35,565 bases of DNA from Corallococcus praedator (GCF_003612125.1 NZ_RAWI01000052.1:1-35565); one strand, 5' to 3'; numbered from the stretch's first letter, positions 1 to 8,762 are shown. Notes: generated by a model not told the origin, from the sequence alone. Numbers and translations are program-made.

Positions 1-1260
1 GCCCATCACCACCACCGCCTCCGCCCCCCGGCGCATCGCCACCATGCCGATGTCCGGGTTGTCCGTGGCGCGCGCGAGCACCTCCGGATACCGCGCCAGC
101 AGCTCGCGGGCCTCCAGCGGCGCGGGACGACCGCTCAGGTAGATGTGCGCGAAGTTGCCGGCCTCCACCACCACGGGGGTGAAGGGCTCGCGAGCAGACG
201 TGTCCGGCGTGGGCGGCTCGCGCCCGTCCAGCAGGCCGCGCTGGACGTCGTCGCGCAGGGGCGGCGTGGGGCCCTCGAAGAGCACCGCTTCCAGCCGCCG
301 TCCCTGGCGCTGCTCCAGGGGCAGGCTGTCCACGTGGCCGTGGTCCGACAGGAGGATGACGTCGTAGGGCTCCGGCGCCGCGCGGGCCACGGCGAACAGC
401 TCCGCCAGGGACGCGTCGACACGGTGCAGCTCCTGCATCGCCAGCTCCGAGCGCGGGCCGCGCCGGTGGGCGACCTCGTCGTAGTTGCCGTACACCAGGT
501 AGATGAGCGGCACGCCGCGCACCATGTCCACCAGGGACTTGGTGTACGCGAAGCTCCAGCCCAACCGCTGGAGGAGGATGCGGCTCAAGAGGAAGCCCTG
601 CTCGTGGCGCCAGTCGTTGACGGCGCGGGCCCACTGACGGACCTCGCGCACGGCCTGCAGGGACTCCATCCCGAACGAGCGCAAGAAGTCCCACGCCCCC
701 CGGGTGCGCGCCGCGCCCAGGCCCTGCATCTCATACGCGAACGAGCGCGCCATCAGCTTGAAGCTGGACAGCGTGCTCATGCACATGCGGTTGGTGGCGC
801 CCGCGTGGAAGAGCGAGAAGTAGGTGTGCCCGCCATGCTCCAACAGGCTCGTGCGGCCGTGGCCCCGCAGGCGCGCGTCAATGGCCATCGCGTCGCCCGG
901 GGTGTTCATCTGCACCTTGCGGCGAAGCGCCCGGTCGAACCAGCTGTAACCGGGCAGGTTCGGATGCTGGAGCCCGTAGAGCAAACCCGCCTGGAAGAAC
1001 GGTGTAGAAGTGGGTGCGCCCCAGAAGGCGTTCTCCAGGTGATACGCGCCCGAGCGCACCAGGTGTCCGACGAAGGGCATACGGCCAGAGACAATCGCCT
1101 CGTCCAGCAGGGCCTTGGGCACTCCATCCAGATGCACCAACAGCACGTTGCGTGCACGACGTGCCGCCACGGGCGGAACTTTCGAGCCGATGCGCCGAAC
1201 GACGCTATTCGCCCAATTCCGTGAATTCTCGCTGACGAGTTCGCTCAGACTTTCGCGCAC
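1..1260 (-). CDS. Alkaline-phosphatase superfamily / type I phosphodiesterase, 3' end outside window
   Basis: The frame is open from a GTG at 1260 to the window edge (420 residues, C terminus missing), so this is a partial gene. The N-terminal strand VLLVHLDGVPKA supplies the first metal ligand (D45). A nucleophile loop APTSTPFFQAGLLYG follows (T84 or T86), then DEVAH (D261, H265) and LLSDHGHVD (D306, H307). This order of Asp, Thr, DxxxH and DH is that of the type I phosphodiesterase/nucleotide pyrophosphatase branch of the alkaline phosphatase superfamily, which binds two metal ions. No signal peptide is seen. The GTG start is chosen because a GGGGGAG element lies 7 bases upstream and no ATG occurs before the in-frame stop near 1360. 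The gene is divergent from the outer-membrane protein at 1414. The substrate cannot be told from sequence. Confidence 0.85.
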   Translation of the reverse strand, partial: MRESLSELVSENSRNWANSVVRRIGSKVPPVAARRARNVLLVHLDGVPKALLDEAIVSGRMPFVGHLVRSGAYHLENAFWGAPTSTPFFQAGLLYGLQHPNLPGYSWFDRALRRKVQMNTPGDAMAIDARLRGHGRTSLLEHGGHTYFSLFHAGATNRMCMSTLSSFKLMARSFAYEMQGLGAARTRGAWDFLRSFGMESLQAVREVRQWARAVNDWRHEQGFLLSRILLQRLGWSFAYTKSLVDMVRGVPLIYLVYGNYDEVAHRRGPRSELAMQELHRVDASLAELFAVARAAPEPYDVILLSDHGHVDSLPLEQRQGRRLEAVLFEGPTPPLRDDVQRGLLDGREPPTPDTSAREPFTPVVVEAGNFAHIYLSGRPAPLEARELLARYPEVLARATDNPDIGMVAMRRGAEAVVVMG

Positions 1261-1413
1261 GTTGACGGCTCCCCCATCCCGCGAGGCAAAATGGGCATTC
1301 AGGGGGACAGGAGCTTCTGGGGCCGCGATGCTCTCTTGGAGAGCAGGCGGGCGGAGCGCTCACTGATCCCGGGCTGGAATCGATTCGCCCCCCTGGGGCT
1401 TCACGGGGTTTCG

Positions 1414-2589
1414 ATGCTGGCTCCTGTCGTCTGTCTCTTCTTTCTCCTGCTGACGCTCAGTGCCGCCGCGGCCGGTCGGTCCGCGCCCGGGCTCGTGCCC
1501 GTGAAGAAGACGCCGACGATGGACGGCATCGCGCTGCCCCTGGTGAGCTTCAGCTCCGACCAGGGCTTCGGCTACGGGGCCGTGGGCGGCATGTACCTGT
1601 ACGCGCCCGGCAAGACGCCGTACGCGCACGCCCTGTCCGCGCAGGTGTTCTTCAGCTCGCGCGGTGCCATGAATCATTACCTCCGCTATGACGGCCCGCA
1701 GTTGCTGGGGCCCCTGCGGTTGGAAGGCAGGCTGGAGTACCGCAAGGAGAAGAGCAGCCCCTTCTTCGGCGCGGGCAACCTGTCCGCCCCGGACTTCCGC
1801 GGCAACGTGGACGACCAGCGCTACAACTACAACAAGGGCTCGCCGGGCCTCTGGGTCCGCCTGCGCGGCCGGCCCTTCGGTGAGACGCACCCCTTCCAGT
1901 CCTACGTGGGCTACGGGTGGCGCAACACCAGCGTGTCACCCTACGAAACGTCCATCCTCGCGCAGGAGAAGCCCATCGGCATCGAGGGCGGAACCAGCGG
2001 ACAGATTCTGGCGGGCGCGCTCTGGGACACGCGCGACGACGAAGCGGACCCCACGTCCGGTGGCGTGGAGGAGGTGGCGCTGCGCGTGTCGGGCCTGGCC
2101 ACCTTCAGCCGCTACCAGTACGCGGGCGTGACGCTGAGCGAGCGCCGCTACATCCGGCTGTCGCCGAGGCTGGTGTTCGCGCAGCGGCTCACGCTGGACA
2201 TGCTGTTCGGCGAGGTGCCCTTCTTCGAGTGGATGACGACGGGCGGCGTCAACGTGTCCGAGGGCATTGGCGGCATGAGCAGCGTGCGCGGCATCGAGCG
2301 CAACCGCTTCGCCGGCAACGTGAAGGCCTTCAGCAATTCGGAGCTGCGCTTCCAGGCGGCGAAGATGTCCTTCTTCGGCCAGCCGCTCGCGCTGGGCGCG
2401 GTGGTGTTCCTGGACCTGGGCCGCGTGTGGCACCCGGGCGTGACGGATGGCAAGTGGCATGAGTGGCACCCGGGCATCGGCGGCGGTCTGCGCTTCTCTC
2501 GCCGCGCGGCCGTGGTGCGCATGGACTACGCGCGCTCCACCGAGACGGGCCGCCAGCGCTTCTACATCACGTTCGGTCACATGTTCTAA
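1414..2589 (+). CDS. Omp85/BamA-type outer-membrane beta-barrel protein without POTRA domains
   Basis: The 391-residue product starts with a signal peptide (MLAPVVCLFFLLLTLSAAAAG). The same frame extends upstream to an ATG at 1291, but that would bury the signal peptide 41 residues in, so 1414 is preferred. The rest is a barrel rich in alternating aromatic residues. It contains the Omp85 loop-6 signature SSVRGIERNRF (VRG at 291-293), then NSELRFQ, and ends in a C-terminal phenylalanine (TFGHMF), the usual recognition signal for barrel assembly. It matches the bacterial surface antigen (D15) domain. The length leaves room only for the barrel, with no periplasmic POTRA repeats, unlike BamA or TamA. 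It may insert or translocate a partner, or be a simple porin-like barrel. It is convergent with the mevalonate operon. Confidence 0.85.
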   Translation: MLAPVVCLFFLLLTLSAAAAGRSAPGLVPVKKTPTMDGIALPLVSFSSDQGFGYGAVGGMYLYAPGKTPYAHALSAQVFFSSRGAMNHYLRYDGPQLLGPLRLEGRLEYRKEKSSPFFGAGNLSAPDFRGNVDDQRYNYNKGSPGLWVRLRGRPFGETHPFQSYVGYGWRNTSVSPYETSILAQEKPIGIEGGTSGQILAGALWDTRDDEADPTSGGVEEVALRVSGLATFSRYQYAGVTLSERRYIRLSPRLVFAQRLTLDMLFGEVPFFEWMTTGGVNVSEGIGGMSSVRGIERNRFAGNVKAFSNSELRFQAAKMSFFGQPLALGAVVFLDLGRVWHPGVTDGKWHEWHPGIGGGLRFSRRAAVVRMDYARSTETGRQRFYITFGHMF

Positions 2590-2619
2590 CGGCCGGGCCG
2601 GACGCGCGCAGCACCGTCT

Positions 2620-3699
2620 TCAGACGAGCGCGTCCACCCAGCCGCGAAGCCGTGGATCCGCCTGCGCTTCCCCGCGCACGCCGGGCTCCACGTCCAGCGT
2701 CAGCGTGAGGAAGCCGCGCGACTCCAGGCCCTGGCGCAGCTCCTCGCGCGCCTGCGCGTCCGGGGCGAAGAGGATGCACCCGTCCCCGCCGCCCGCGCCG
2801 GACAGCTTGCCCGCGCAGCCGTAGGACGCGGCGATGGCCAGCACCCGGCGCATGCCTTCGGTCTCCAGCGGGCCCAGCTCCAGGAGCAGCGCGTGCTGGG
2901 CCTTCACCGCGTCCGTGAAGGCGCGGAAGTCCCCGCCACCCAGACCGCCTTCAATCGCGTGGCCCAGCGCGTCCGAGCGCTCCACGAAGGACTGGCGGCC
3001 CGCTTCCGCGAGCTTCGCCTCCACCTGGGCGATGAGCAGCTTCGTGGACGCGCTCTCCCCGGTGAAGGCGTAGAGCATGGCCACGCGGGGCGCGGGCATG
3101 CGCCACAGGTCCACCGGCGGCGACTCCGCGAGCGCCGCGTGGAAGCGTCCGGTGTTGGCGGCCTCCGTCAGCGCCGTCACGTCGTAGCGCCGGTAGCGCA
3201 CGAGGCCCCCCGCGAAGCTGGACGCCACGTCGCCGCCGCTGCCCTTGCCGCCCTGCCCCAGCGTGTGCGCGACGAGCGCGAGCTTCAGCACGTCGAACTT
3301 CTCTTCCAGGATGAAGCGGGCCGCCTCCGCCGCGAGCACCGTCGCGGAGGCACTGCCGCCAATGCCCAGCTTGTGTCCGCCCGGGCCCAACGCGCCCGGC
3401 GCCACCGCGACATCGAAGCCCACGCTGGGCCGTCCGTGCGCGCGCAGGGCTTCGTCCAGCGTGCGCGCGACGAAGGAGAAGCCCGCCGGCACGTCGCGCT
3501 CCCACTTCACGCCCCGGGGCGTGGTGAGGCCCTGGAGCGTCCCCTCCTCCAGGCAGATGTGCACGCGCGAGTCCTGCCGCCTGCGCACGTAGGCGGCCGT
3601 GCGGGGCGCCACCGCGGCCACGCGCGAGACGCCTCCCCACAGCACGGCGTATTCGCCGGAGACGAACAGCTTGCCGGGTGCGGAGAGGGCGCGCTCCAT
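2620..3699 (-). CDS. mvaK2: Phosphomevalonate kinase (GHMP family)
   Basis: This 359-residue GHMP kinase is inferred to phosphorylate 5-phosphomevalonate to the diphosphate. It has the three family motifs: SAPGKLFVSGEYAVL (residues 6-20), the ATP loop KLGIGGSASATV (110-121, a GGSAS variant of GLGSSA), and the C-terminal KLSGAGGGDGCILF. The stretch GDVASSFAGGLVRYRRY resembles the substrate loop of bacterial phosphomevalonate kinases more than that of mevalonate kinases. The ATG at 3699 shares its A with the TGA of mvaD (TGATG), so the two are almost certainly translationally coupled. It is the last gene of the operon. The substrate assignment also rests on context: the other two GHMP enzymes next to it are clearly mevalonate kinase and the decarboxylase. 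Confidence 0.85.
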   Translation of the reverse strand: MERALSAPGKLFVSGEYAVLWGGVSRVAAVAPRTAAYVRRRQDSRVHICLEEGTLQGLTTPRGVKWERDVPAGFSFVARTLDEALRAHGRPSVGFDVAVAPGALGPGGHKLGIGGSASATVLAAEAARFILEEKFDVLKLALVAHTLGQGGKGSGGDVASSFAGGLVRYRRYDVTALTEAANTGRFHAALAESPPVDLWRMPAPRVAMLYAFTGESASTKLLIAQVEAKLAEAGRQSFVERSDALGHAIEGGLGGGDFRAFTDAVKAQHALLLELGPLETEGMRRVLAIAASYGCAGKLSGAGGGDGCILFAPDAQAREELRQGLESRGFLTLTLDVEPGVRGEAQADPRLRGWVDALV

Positions 3700-4685
3700 C
3701 AGAACAGGTGCTCCGTCAGCAGCGTCGCGTCCCCGCCGGGCACGCAGCGCACCACGTCCACCGCGCCGCACGCGCGGGCCACGGCCTCCGCCGCCACCTC
3801 GTGCGCCGCGTCCGTCAGCAGCACCGGGTTGGGCCCGGCGTCGAGCGTGAACCACACCGGCACGCCCTTCTTGCGCTGCTCGCGCAGGTTCTGGATGAGG
3901 CCCAGCGTGGCCGGGCTCAGGTAGCAGAGCGGCGGATCCGCCGCGAGCGACGTGCTGTGCATGCGCCACGCGTTGCGCTCGCACAGCTCCCCCAGCGCCT
4001 CCAGGTCCTTCTTCGCGATGAGCTCGCGGGCGCGGGGCACCTCCGCCTCCGCGTCCTTCACCCACGCCGGGTAGTAGGGGCTCGTCTCCACCGTGCCCTT
4101 CATGCCGTCGCGCGACTTCACTTCCTTCTCGCCGCGGTCGACGATGGCCACCACCATGCGCAGGTCCGACCAGTGCCCCGCGTCGAAGCGCTGCACGGCG
4201 TAGCTGTCCTCGCCGTCCGCGCGCTCACCGCGCATCCACTCGCAGAAGCCGCCCTGCACGCTGCGGCACGCGGAGCCGCTGCCCCGCCGCGCCAGGATGC
4301 TGGAGGCGCGGGTGTCCTCCGGAAGGCCCGCCGCCGCGCGCCCCGCCACCGCCAGCGCCGCGAAGCCCGCCGCGCTGCTCGCGAGTCCCGCCGCCATCGG
4401 GAAGTCGCCGCGCGACACCACCTTCGCGGGGCCCAGGTCGCGGCCCGCCTGCACGCGCACCGCGTCCAGCAGGCGCAGCACGCGGTCGCGCTCGCTGCCC
4501 TTGGCCGCGTGGCCGTGCAGCTCCACCTGGTCGGACCCGGCGCCGAACTCCACCGTGGTCGTCACGTGGATGGGCGCCAGCGTGAGCGACAGGCTGGACT
4601 GGTGCGGGAGGATGAGCGCCTCGTCGCGCTTTCCCCAGTACTTCACGAGGGCGATGTTGGGATGCGCCCGGACGGTTGCTTTCAT
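3699..4685 (-). CDS. mvaD: Diphosphomevalonate decarboxylase
   Basis: The 328-residue enzyme catalyses ATP-dependent decarboxylation of 5-diphosphomevalonate to isopentenyl diphosphate. The start MKATVRAHPNIALVKYWGKR (1-20) is the family hallmark. MAAGLASSAAGFAALA is the phosphate-binding loop. GSGSACRSVQGGFCEW carries the conserved serines and arginine, and FTLDAGPNP holds the catalytic aspartate. The ATG at 4685 overlaps the TGA of mevalonate kinase by four bases (ATGA), and the stop overlaps the next start by one base. The frame continues far upstream inside the mevalonate kinase gene, but that extension is a shadow. The classical signature argues against a phosphomevalonate decarboxylase of an alternative mevalonate pathway. 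Confidence 0.94.
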   Translation of the reverse strand: MKATVRAHPNIALVKYWGKRDEALILPHQSSLSLTLAPIHVTTTVEFGAGSDQVELHGHAAKGSERDRVLRLLDAVRVQAGRDLGPAKVVSRGDFPMAAGLASSAAGFAALAVAGRAAAGLPEDTRASSILARRGSGSACRSVQGGFCEWMRGERADGEDSYAVQRFDAGHWSDLRMVVAIVDRGEKEVKSRDGMKGTVETSPYYPAWVKDAEAEVPRARELIAKKDLEALGELCERNAWRMHSTSLAADPPLCYLSPATLGLIQNLREQRKKGVPVWFTLDAGPNPVLLTDAAHEVAAEAVARACGAVDVVRCVPGGDATLLTEHLF

Positions 4686-5632
4686 GAACGGTCTCCGTGG
4701 GGCCGCGGTCCCGCCAGCTGGCTGGCGAAGCAGCGCACGCCGTCGCGCGTCAGTTTCGCGACCACGGGCCCGGGTTCGAGGAAGAGGCCGATGACGGCAC
4801 CGCCGTCCCCCCCTGCCCCGGTGAATTTGGCGCCCAGCGCGCCCATGCCGCGCAGCCGGTACACCATGTCTTCCAGCGCCGGAGACGACAGGCCCAGCGC
4901 GCCCAGCAGGCCCTGGTTGACGTTCATCGCGTCCCCCAGTCCTTCCAGGTCGCCGGCCTCCACCGCCTTCGACGCCTCGGTGACGAGCCTTCCCACCTGC
5001 GCGAACAGCCGGCGGTAGCGCTCCGGCCACCGCGCCTGCCGCTCGCGCAGCGCGCCCACCGTCACCTTCGTGGGACTGCGCGCTCCCGCCAGCGCCACCA
5101 CCACCGACAACGCGCGCGGACTCTTCACCTCGCGCGCCCGGCCGACGACGCCCGACGGCCCCTGCACCCGGCGGTAGAGGATGAGCTTCTCCTCCGCGCT
5201 GGTGGTGTGGTCCACGCCCGACGGCGTGCCGTGGAACTCCTGCTCCATCTCCCACGCGAGCTGGGCCGTCGCCTTCGGCGTGGGCAGCTGTCCCGCGGCC
5301 TGGAGCAGCACGCGCGACAGGGCCACCGCCAGCGCCGCCGAGCTGCCCAGCCCCGCGGACAGGGGCAGCTGCGGCTCCAGCGTCACCTTCACCTTGGGCT
5401 CACCCACCAGGCGCGCCGCTCGGGTGAACGCCTTGCGCATCAGCCGCTTCTGCGCGGCGTCCGCCGTCACCGGCACGTCGAGCTGACACGAGCGCGCGGG
5501 CACGCCGCGCGCCGTCACGCCGAAGCTCAGGGGTCCGGCGAGCGCGGGGTAGCCGTACACCACGCTGTGCTCGCCCAGCAGGATGACCTTGCCGGCACCG
5601 AAGGCGACCAGGGGATTCGTCGAGGCAGTCAT
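4682..5632 (-). CDS. mvaK1: Mevalonate kinase
   Basis: The 316-residue GHMP kinase phosphorylates mevalonate at O5. Motif 1 is FGAGKVILLGEHSVVYGYPA (11-30). Motif 2 is SAGLGSSAALAVALS, the ATP phosphate loop. TPSGVDHTTS carries the catalytic aspartate, and TGAGGDGGAVIG is motif 3. I chose the ATG at 5632 because it places motif 1 about 11 residues from the N terminus, as is usual. A GTG at 5668 in the same frame would add a 12-residue proline-rich leader. Neither start has a clear Shine-Dalgarno sequence. The gene lies 90 bases after the HMG-CoA reductase stop and overlaps mvaD by four bases. Confidence 0.92.
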   Translation of the reverse strand: MTASTNPLVAFGAGKVILLGEHSVVYGYPALAGPLSFGVTARGVPARSCQLDVPVTADAAQKRLMRKAFTRAARLVGEPKVKVTLEPQLPLSAGLGSSAALAVALSRVLLQAAGQLPTPKATAQLAWEMEQEFHGTPSGVDHTTSAEEKLILYRRVQGPSGVVGRAREVKSPRALSVVVALAGARSPTKVTVGALRERQARWPERYRRLFAQVGRLVTEASKAVEAGDLEGLGDAMNVNQGLLGALGLSSPALEDMVYRLRGMGALGAKFTGAGGDGGAVIGLFLEPGPVVAKLTRDGVRCFASQLAGPRPHGDRS

Positions 5633-5722
5633 GGCACCGGGCACTGGACAAGGAAGAGGGGCGGGCACTTTACCAAGCGCACCGCCCCGCCAGGGTCCCC
5701 GCGAACAGGCGCGGGGGAGGAA

Positions 5723-7054
5723 TCAGCCGTTGGTGATGGTGACCGCGACGCCGGGCTTTTCCAGAATCAGGCTCGCCAGGATCTCCTTCGCCTTCTCCAC
5801 CTTCACGTGGCCGGCCTTCACCAGGAGGTTCGCGACCTTCTCCACGTCGCCGCCGCGCGCCCCCGCCGTCACCGCGACGCTGCGGGCGTGCATGGCCATG
5901 TGGCCCTTCTGGATGCCCACCGAACCCAGGGCCCGGAGCGCCGCGAAGTTCTGCGCGAGCCCCACCGCCGCGAACACCATGGACAGCTCGCGCACGCCCG
6001 ACACGCGCAGCAGCTTGAGCGCCACCTGCACGCCCGGGTGCACCTTGATGGGACCGCCCACCGTGCCCAGCGCGAGCGGCAATTCGATGCGGCCCACGAG
6101 GTGCCCCTCCTCCAGGTACCAGGTGGACAGCGGCCGGTACTGGCCCCCGCGGCAGGCGAACGCGTGCGCGCCCGCTTCGATGGAGCGCCAGTCCTGACCG
6201 GTGGCGATGGCCACCGCGTCGATGCCGTTCATCACGCCCTTGTTGTGCGTGGCGGCGCGGTACGGATCCGCTTCCGCGAAGCGGCTCGCCTGGGCGATGC
6301 CCTCCGCGATGGTCTCCCCCGGCAGGTCGAAGTCCGCCAGCATCGACAGCGGGATGCGGCAGGTGGCGCGCGCGAGCCTCTTGTCCGACAGGTTGGACAG
6401 GATGCGCAGGTACACCCGGCCGCCCGTCACCTGTTCAATCAGCGGCGCCACGCCCTCGGCGACGGTGTTGATGAGGTTCGCGCCCATCGCCTCCTGCGTG
6501 TCGATGAGGATGTGGACGATGAGCAGCGGCTCGCCGCGCGGGCCCTCCGGCGCGGGCAACAGGCGCACCTCCACGTCCCGGGCGCCACCGCCACGGGCGA
6601 CCATCGCCGGGTGGAAGCTGTTCGCCAGGGCGAGGATCTCCTCCTTCGCGTCCAGGATGCGCTCGGAGGCCAGGGTGGGGTCGCCGTAGTTCGACACCTG
6701 CACCTGGCCGATCATCATCGACTCGTCGGCCTCCGCGACGAAGCCGCCGGACTCGCGGACGATCTTCGACGCGAACGACACCGCCGCCACGACGGAGGGC
6801 TCCTCCACCGCCATGGGCACGATGTAGTCGCGCCCGTTGACGTTGAGGTTGAGTCCCAGTCCCAGCGGCAGGGAGAAGATGCCCACCGCGTTTTCAATCA
6901 TCTGGTTGGCGAGGACCGGCTCCAGCGTGCCCACACCGCGGAGCTGCTCCAGCTCCTCGTCCGACAACCGGAACATGCGTCCGATCTGAGCGAGGCGCTC
7001 TTCCATCGGCAGCTTGTGGAATCCGGAGAGCCGGGACGTGACGGTGTCAGACAT
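5723..7054 (-). CDS. mvaA: Class II hydroxymethylglutaryl-CoA reductase
   Basis: The 443-residue enzyme reduces HMG-CoA to mevalonate. It is the class II (Pseudomonas mevalonii-like) form: soluble, with no membrane anchor. Visible active-site elements are ENAVG (54-58), VEEPSVVAA with the catalytic glutamate near 84-85, DTQEAMGANLINT (185-197), THNKGVMNGIDAV with K272 and D279, and the C-terminal KGHMAMHARSVA with the catalytic histidine (H385 or H389). The ATG at 7054 follows AAGGAAC; the frame extends nine codons further upstream without a better start. It is the second gene of the operon, 33 bases after the isomerase. NADH versus NADPH use was not determined. Confidence 0.95.
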   Translation of the reverse strand: MSDTVTSRLSGFHKLPMEERLAQIGRMFRLSDEELEQLRGVGTLEPVLANQMIENAVGIFSLPLGLGLNLNVNGRDYIVPMAVEEPSVVAAVSFASKIVRESGGFVAEADESMMIGQVQVSNYGDPTLASERILDAKEEILALANSFHPAMVARGGGARDVEVRLLPAPEGPRGEPLLIVHILIDTQEAMGANLINTVAEGVAPLIEQVTGGRVYLRILSNLSDKRLARATCRIPLSMLADFDLPGETIAEGIAQASRFAEADPYRAATHNKGVMNGIDAVAIATGQDWRSIEAGAHAFACRGGQYRPLSTWYLEEGHLVGRIELPLALGTVGGPIKVHPGVQVALKLLRVSGVRELSMVFAAVGLAQNFAALRALGSVGIQKGHMAMHARSVAVTAGARGGDVEKVANLLVKAGHVKVEKAKEILASLILEKPGVAVTITNG

Positions 7055-7087
7055 GTTGTTCCTTCCCAACCTGGGAGCCACCCTGCG

Positions 7088-8146
7088 TCACAGGGCCGCC
7101 AACCAATCCTTCAGAGCTCCGGACACCACGCGCGGACGCTGCCGCAACTGCGCGACGTTCCGACTTCCCGTCAGCACCAGCGCCTGTCGCAGGGCCGTCA
7201 GGATGACCTTCAACGCCTCTTCCGCACCCGCCAGGCCGCCCTGCTGCTGGGCCCGGAACAACGGAAGCGCCATGCCCGCCAGGTCCGCGCCCAGGGCGAG
7301 CACCTTCGCGCACTCCAGCCCGCCCCGCACGCCGCCGCTGGCGACGAGCCGCACCTCGGGGCCCACCGCCCCGCGCACGCTGGCGATGGCCGCCGCGGTG
7401 GGGATGCCCCAGCCGCTGAACTCCGCGCCCACCTGCGCCTGCGGCCCTTTCGCGCGAAGCTGCTCCACGCGCACCCACGACGTGCCGCCCAGCCCGGAGA
7501 CATCCACGTTGCGCACGCCCAGCTCCACCAGCCGCCGCGCCACGTCCGGGCCAATGCCGCACCCGGTCTCCTTCACCAGCAGCCGGTCGCCGAAGGCCCG
7601 CGCCAGTTCCTCCACCACGCGGTAGCCGCCCCGGAAGTCGCGGTCACCCTCGGGCTGCGTCAGCTCCTGGCCCGCGTTCAGGTGCAGCGCCATGCCGTCC
7701 GCGCCAATGGCGTCCGACAGCCGCCGCACGCCGTCCACGCCCAGGCCAATGGCCTGGTACAGCCCGATGTTGCCGATGAGCGCCACCGTGGGCGCTACGT
7801 CGCGCACCGCGTAGGAGGCCGTGCGCGAGGTGTCCTCCGCCATCGCGCGCTGGCTGCCGACCCCGAAGGCCAGCCCGTGCCGCTCGGCGAGCAGCGCCAG
7901 GTCGCGGTTGACGACCCCCGCGCGCTCGGTGCCACCCGTCATGCCGGTGACGAGCAGGGGCGCCCGCAGCGACTTGCCCATGAACGGCGTGGACAGCTCG
8001 ACCTCGTCCGCCGCCATCTCCGGCATGGCGCAGTGGATGAGGTGGACGTGCTCCAGCAGCGTCGAGTTCTGGGCGGGCTCCACGTCGCCGGTGGCGCACA
8101 GGTCGAGGTGGGCATCCTTGCGCCTGGCTGTCGTCTCGTCGCCCAT
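7088..8146 (-). CDS. fni: Type 2 isopentenyl-diphosphate delta-isomerase (FMN-dependent)
   Basis: This 352-residue TIM-barrel flavoprotein interconverts IPP and DMAPP. The type 2 isomerase signature is complete: RRKDAHLDL (8-16), TGMTGGTERAG (68-77), GSQRAM, the substrate residues HLNAGQE (155-161), VKETGCGIG (191-199), DVSGLGGTSW (215-224) and the FMN phosphate site ASGGVRGGLE. It needs FMN, a reductant and Mg2+. The frame stays open to 8665, but the upstream part has no family similarity and overlaps a plus-strand gene, so the ATG at 8146 is used. It is the first gene of the mevalonate operon, with the likely promoter in 8147-8288. Confidence 0.95.
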   Translation of the reverse strand: MGDETTARRKDAHLDLCATGDVEPAQNSTLLEHVHLIHCAMPEMAADEVELSTPFMGKSLRAPLLVTGMTGGTERAGVVNRDLALLAERHGLAFGVGSQRAMAEDTSRTASYAVRDVAPTVALIGNIGLYQAIGLGVDGVRRLSDAIGADGMALHLNAGQELTQPEGDRDFRGGYRVVEELARAFGDRLLVKETGCGIGPDVARRLVELGVRNVDVSGLGGTSWVRVEQLRAKGPQAQVGAEFSGWGIPTAAAIASVRGAVGPEVRLVASGGVRGGLECAKVLALGADLAGMALPLFRAQQQGGLAGAEEALKVILTALRQALVLTGSRNVAQLRQRPRVVSGALKDWLAAL

Positions 8147-8159
8147 GTCCCGGAAGGCC

Positions 8160-8210
8160 GCCGCTCTGTCGTTGCAAAAAACGTGTAATTCCGTTGGATT
8201 CCTAGCAAGT
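8160..8210. promoter_or_regulatory. AT-rich divergent promoter region of the mevalonate operon
   Basis: This is the only A/T-rich island between the divergent fni and DsrE-like genes. It contains a run of six A and two GGAAT elements on the minus strand. A TTGCTA (8208 down to 8203) could serve as a -35 box toward fni, but no convincing -10 box lies at the right distance. No exact promoter is claimed. Confidence 0.3.
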
Positions 8211-8288
8211 GGCGGGGCCGGGGTGCAAGCCAAAGGGCCCGGGCGGTCGCACTCGGGGCGCGGATGGACGGCACGGCTTCTGGACGGT

Positions 8289-8708
8289 ATGAGCCCGTGC
8301 GTGAGCGCGCCGGAGAACAGGGTCGTCGTCTTCCTGCACAGCGGCGAATACGACCGCGTGCACCAGGGCCTGTCCATCGCCGCGGCGGCGGTGGCGTCCG
8401 GGCGGCGCGCGGAGGTGTACCTGTTCTGGTGGGCACTGGAGCGTTTCCTGATGGACCGCCTGGACGAGCCGGACTTCACCGGCCGGGACGACATCAGCGA
8501 CCGCTTCGAAACGCGCCGCATGCCCACGCTGCGCGCCCTCCTGGAGCACATCCGGGAGACGGGGCTCGCGACGGTGGCCGGCTGCACGGGCTCGCTCGGT
8601 GCCCTGGGGGGCGAGCCGAAGGCGGGCGACAGTGGCATCGACGTGTGGCTGGGCTGGAGCGCCATCCTCCAGCGTACGGCGGGCGTGACGGATCGTTTCT
8701 ACCTGTGA
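8289..8708 (+). CDS. DsrE/DsrF-like small protein
   Basis: The 139-residue cytosolic protein has a Rossmann-like pattern. It opens with strand VVVFLHSGEYDRVHQGLSIAAAA, followed by a second strand EVYLFWWALERFL and a late segment ATVAGCTGSLGALGG with a single Cys. This resembles the DsrE-like fold found in sulfur-relay and peroxiredoxin-like proteins, although the conserved catalytic cysteine of TusD/DsrE cannot be placed with certainty. The ATG at 8289 is chosen because the upstream extension overlaps fni and lacks structure; a GGACGG lies just before it. It is divergent from the mevalonate operon and 131 bases upstream of the protease gene. The function is unknown. Confidence 0.6.
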   Translation: MSPCVSAPENRVVVFLHSGEYDRVHQGLSIAAAAVASGRRAEVYLFWWALERFLMDRLDEPDFTGRDDISDRFETRRMPTLRALLEHIRETGLATVAGCTGSLGALGGEPKAGDSGIDVWLGWSAILQRTAGVTDRFYL

Positions 8709-8762
8709 GGAAATCCAGCCAGTGAGGCCGCAGGGACGCCGGGGCAGCCCGGACCCGCTTCA

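Noticed and set aside
1291-1413. 41-residue N-terminal extension of the Omp85 protein
   Set aside because: It lies before a well-formed signal peptide and inside the divergent promoter region.
4697-8188. Plus-strand open frame of 1163 codons across the mevalonate operon
   Set aside because: It is antisense to four unambiguous mevalonate genes, is composed of Arg/His/Ala-rich low-complexity sequence, and has no recognisable domain. It results from GC-rich codon bias.
8147-8665. N-terminal extension of the IPP isomerase
   Set aside because: It is antisense to the DsrE-like gene, has no family similarity, and the family start motif sits at the ATG at 8146.
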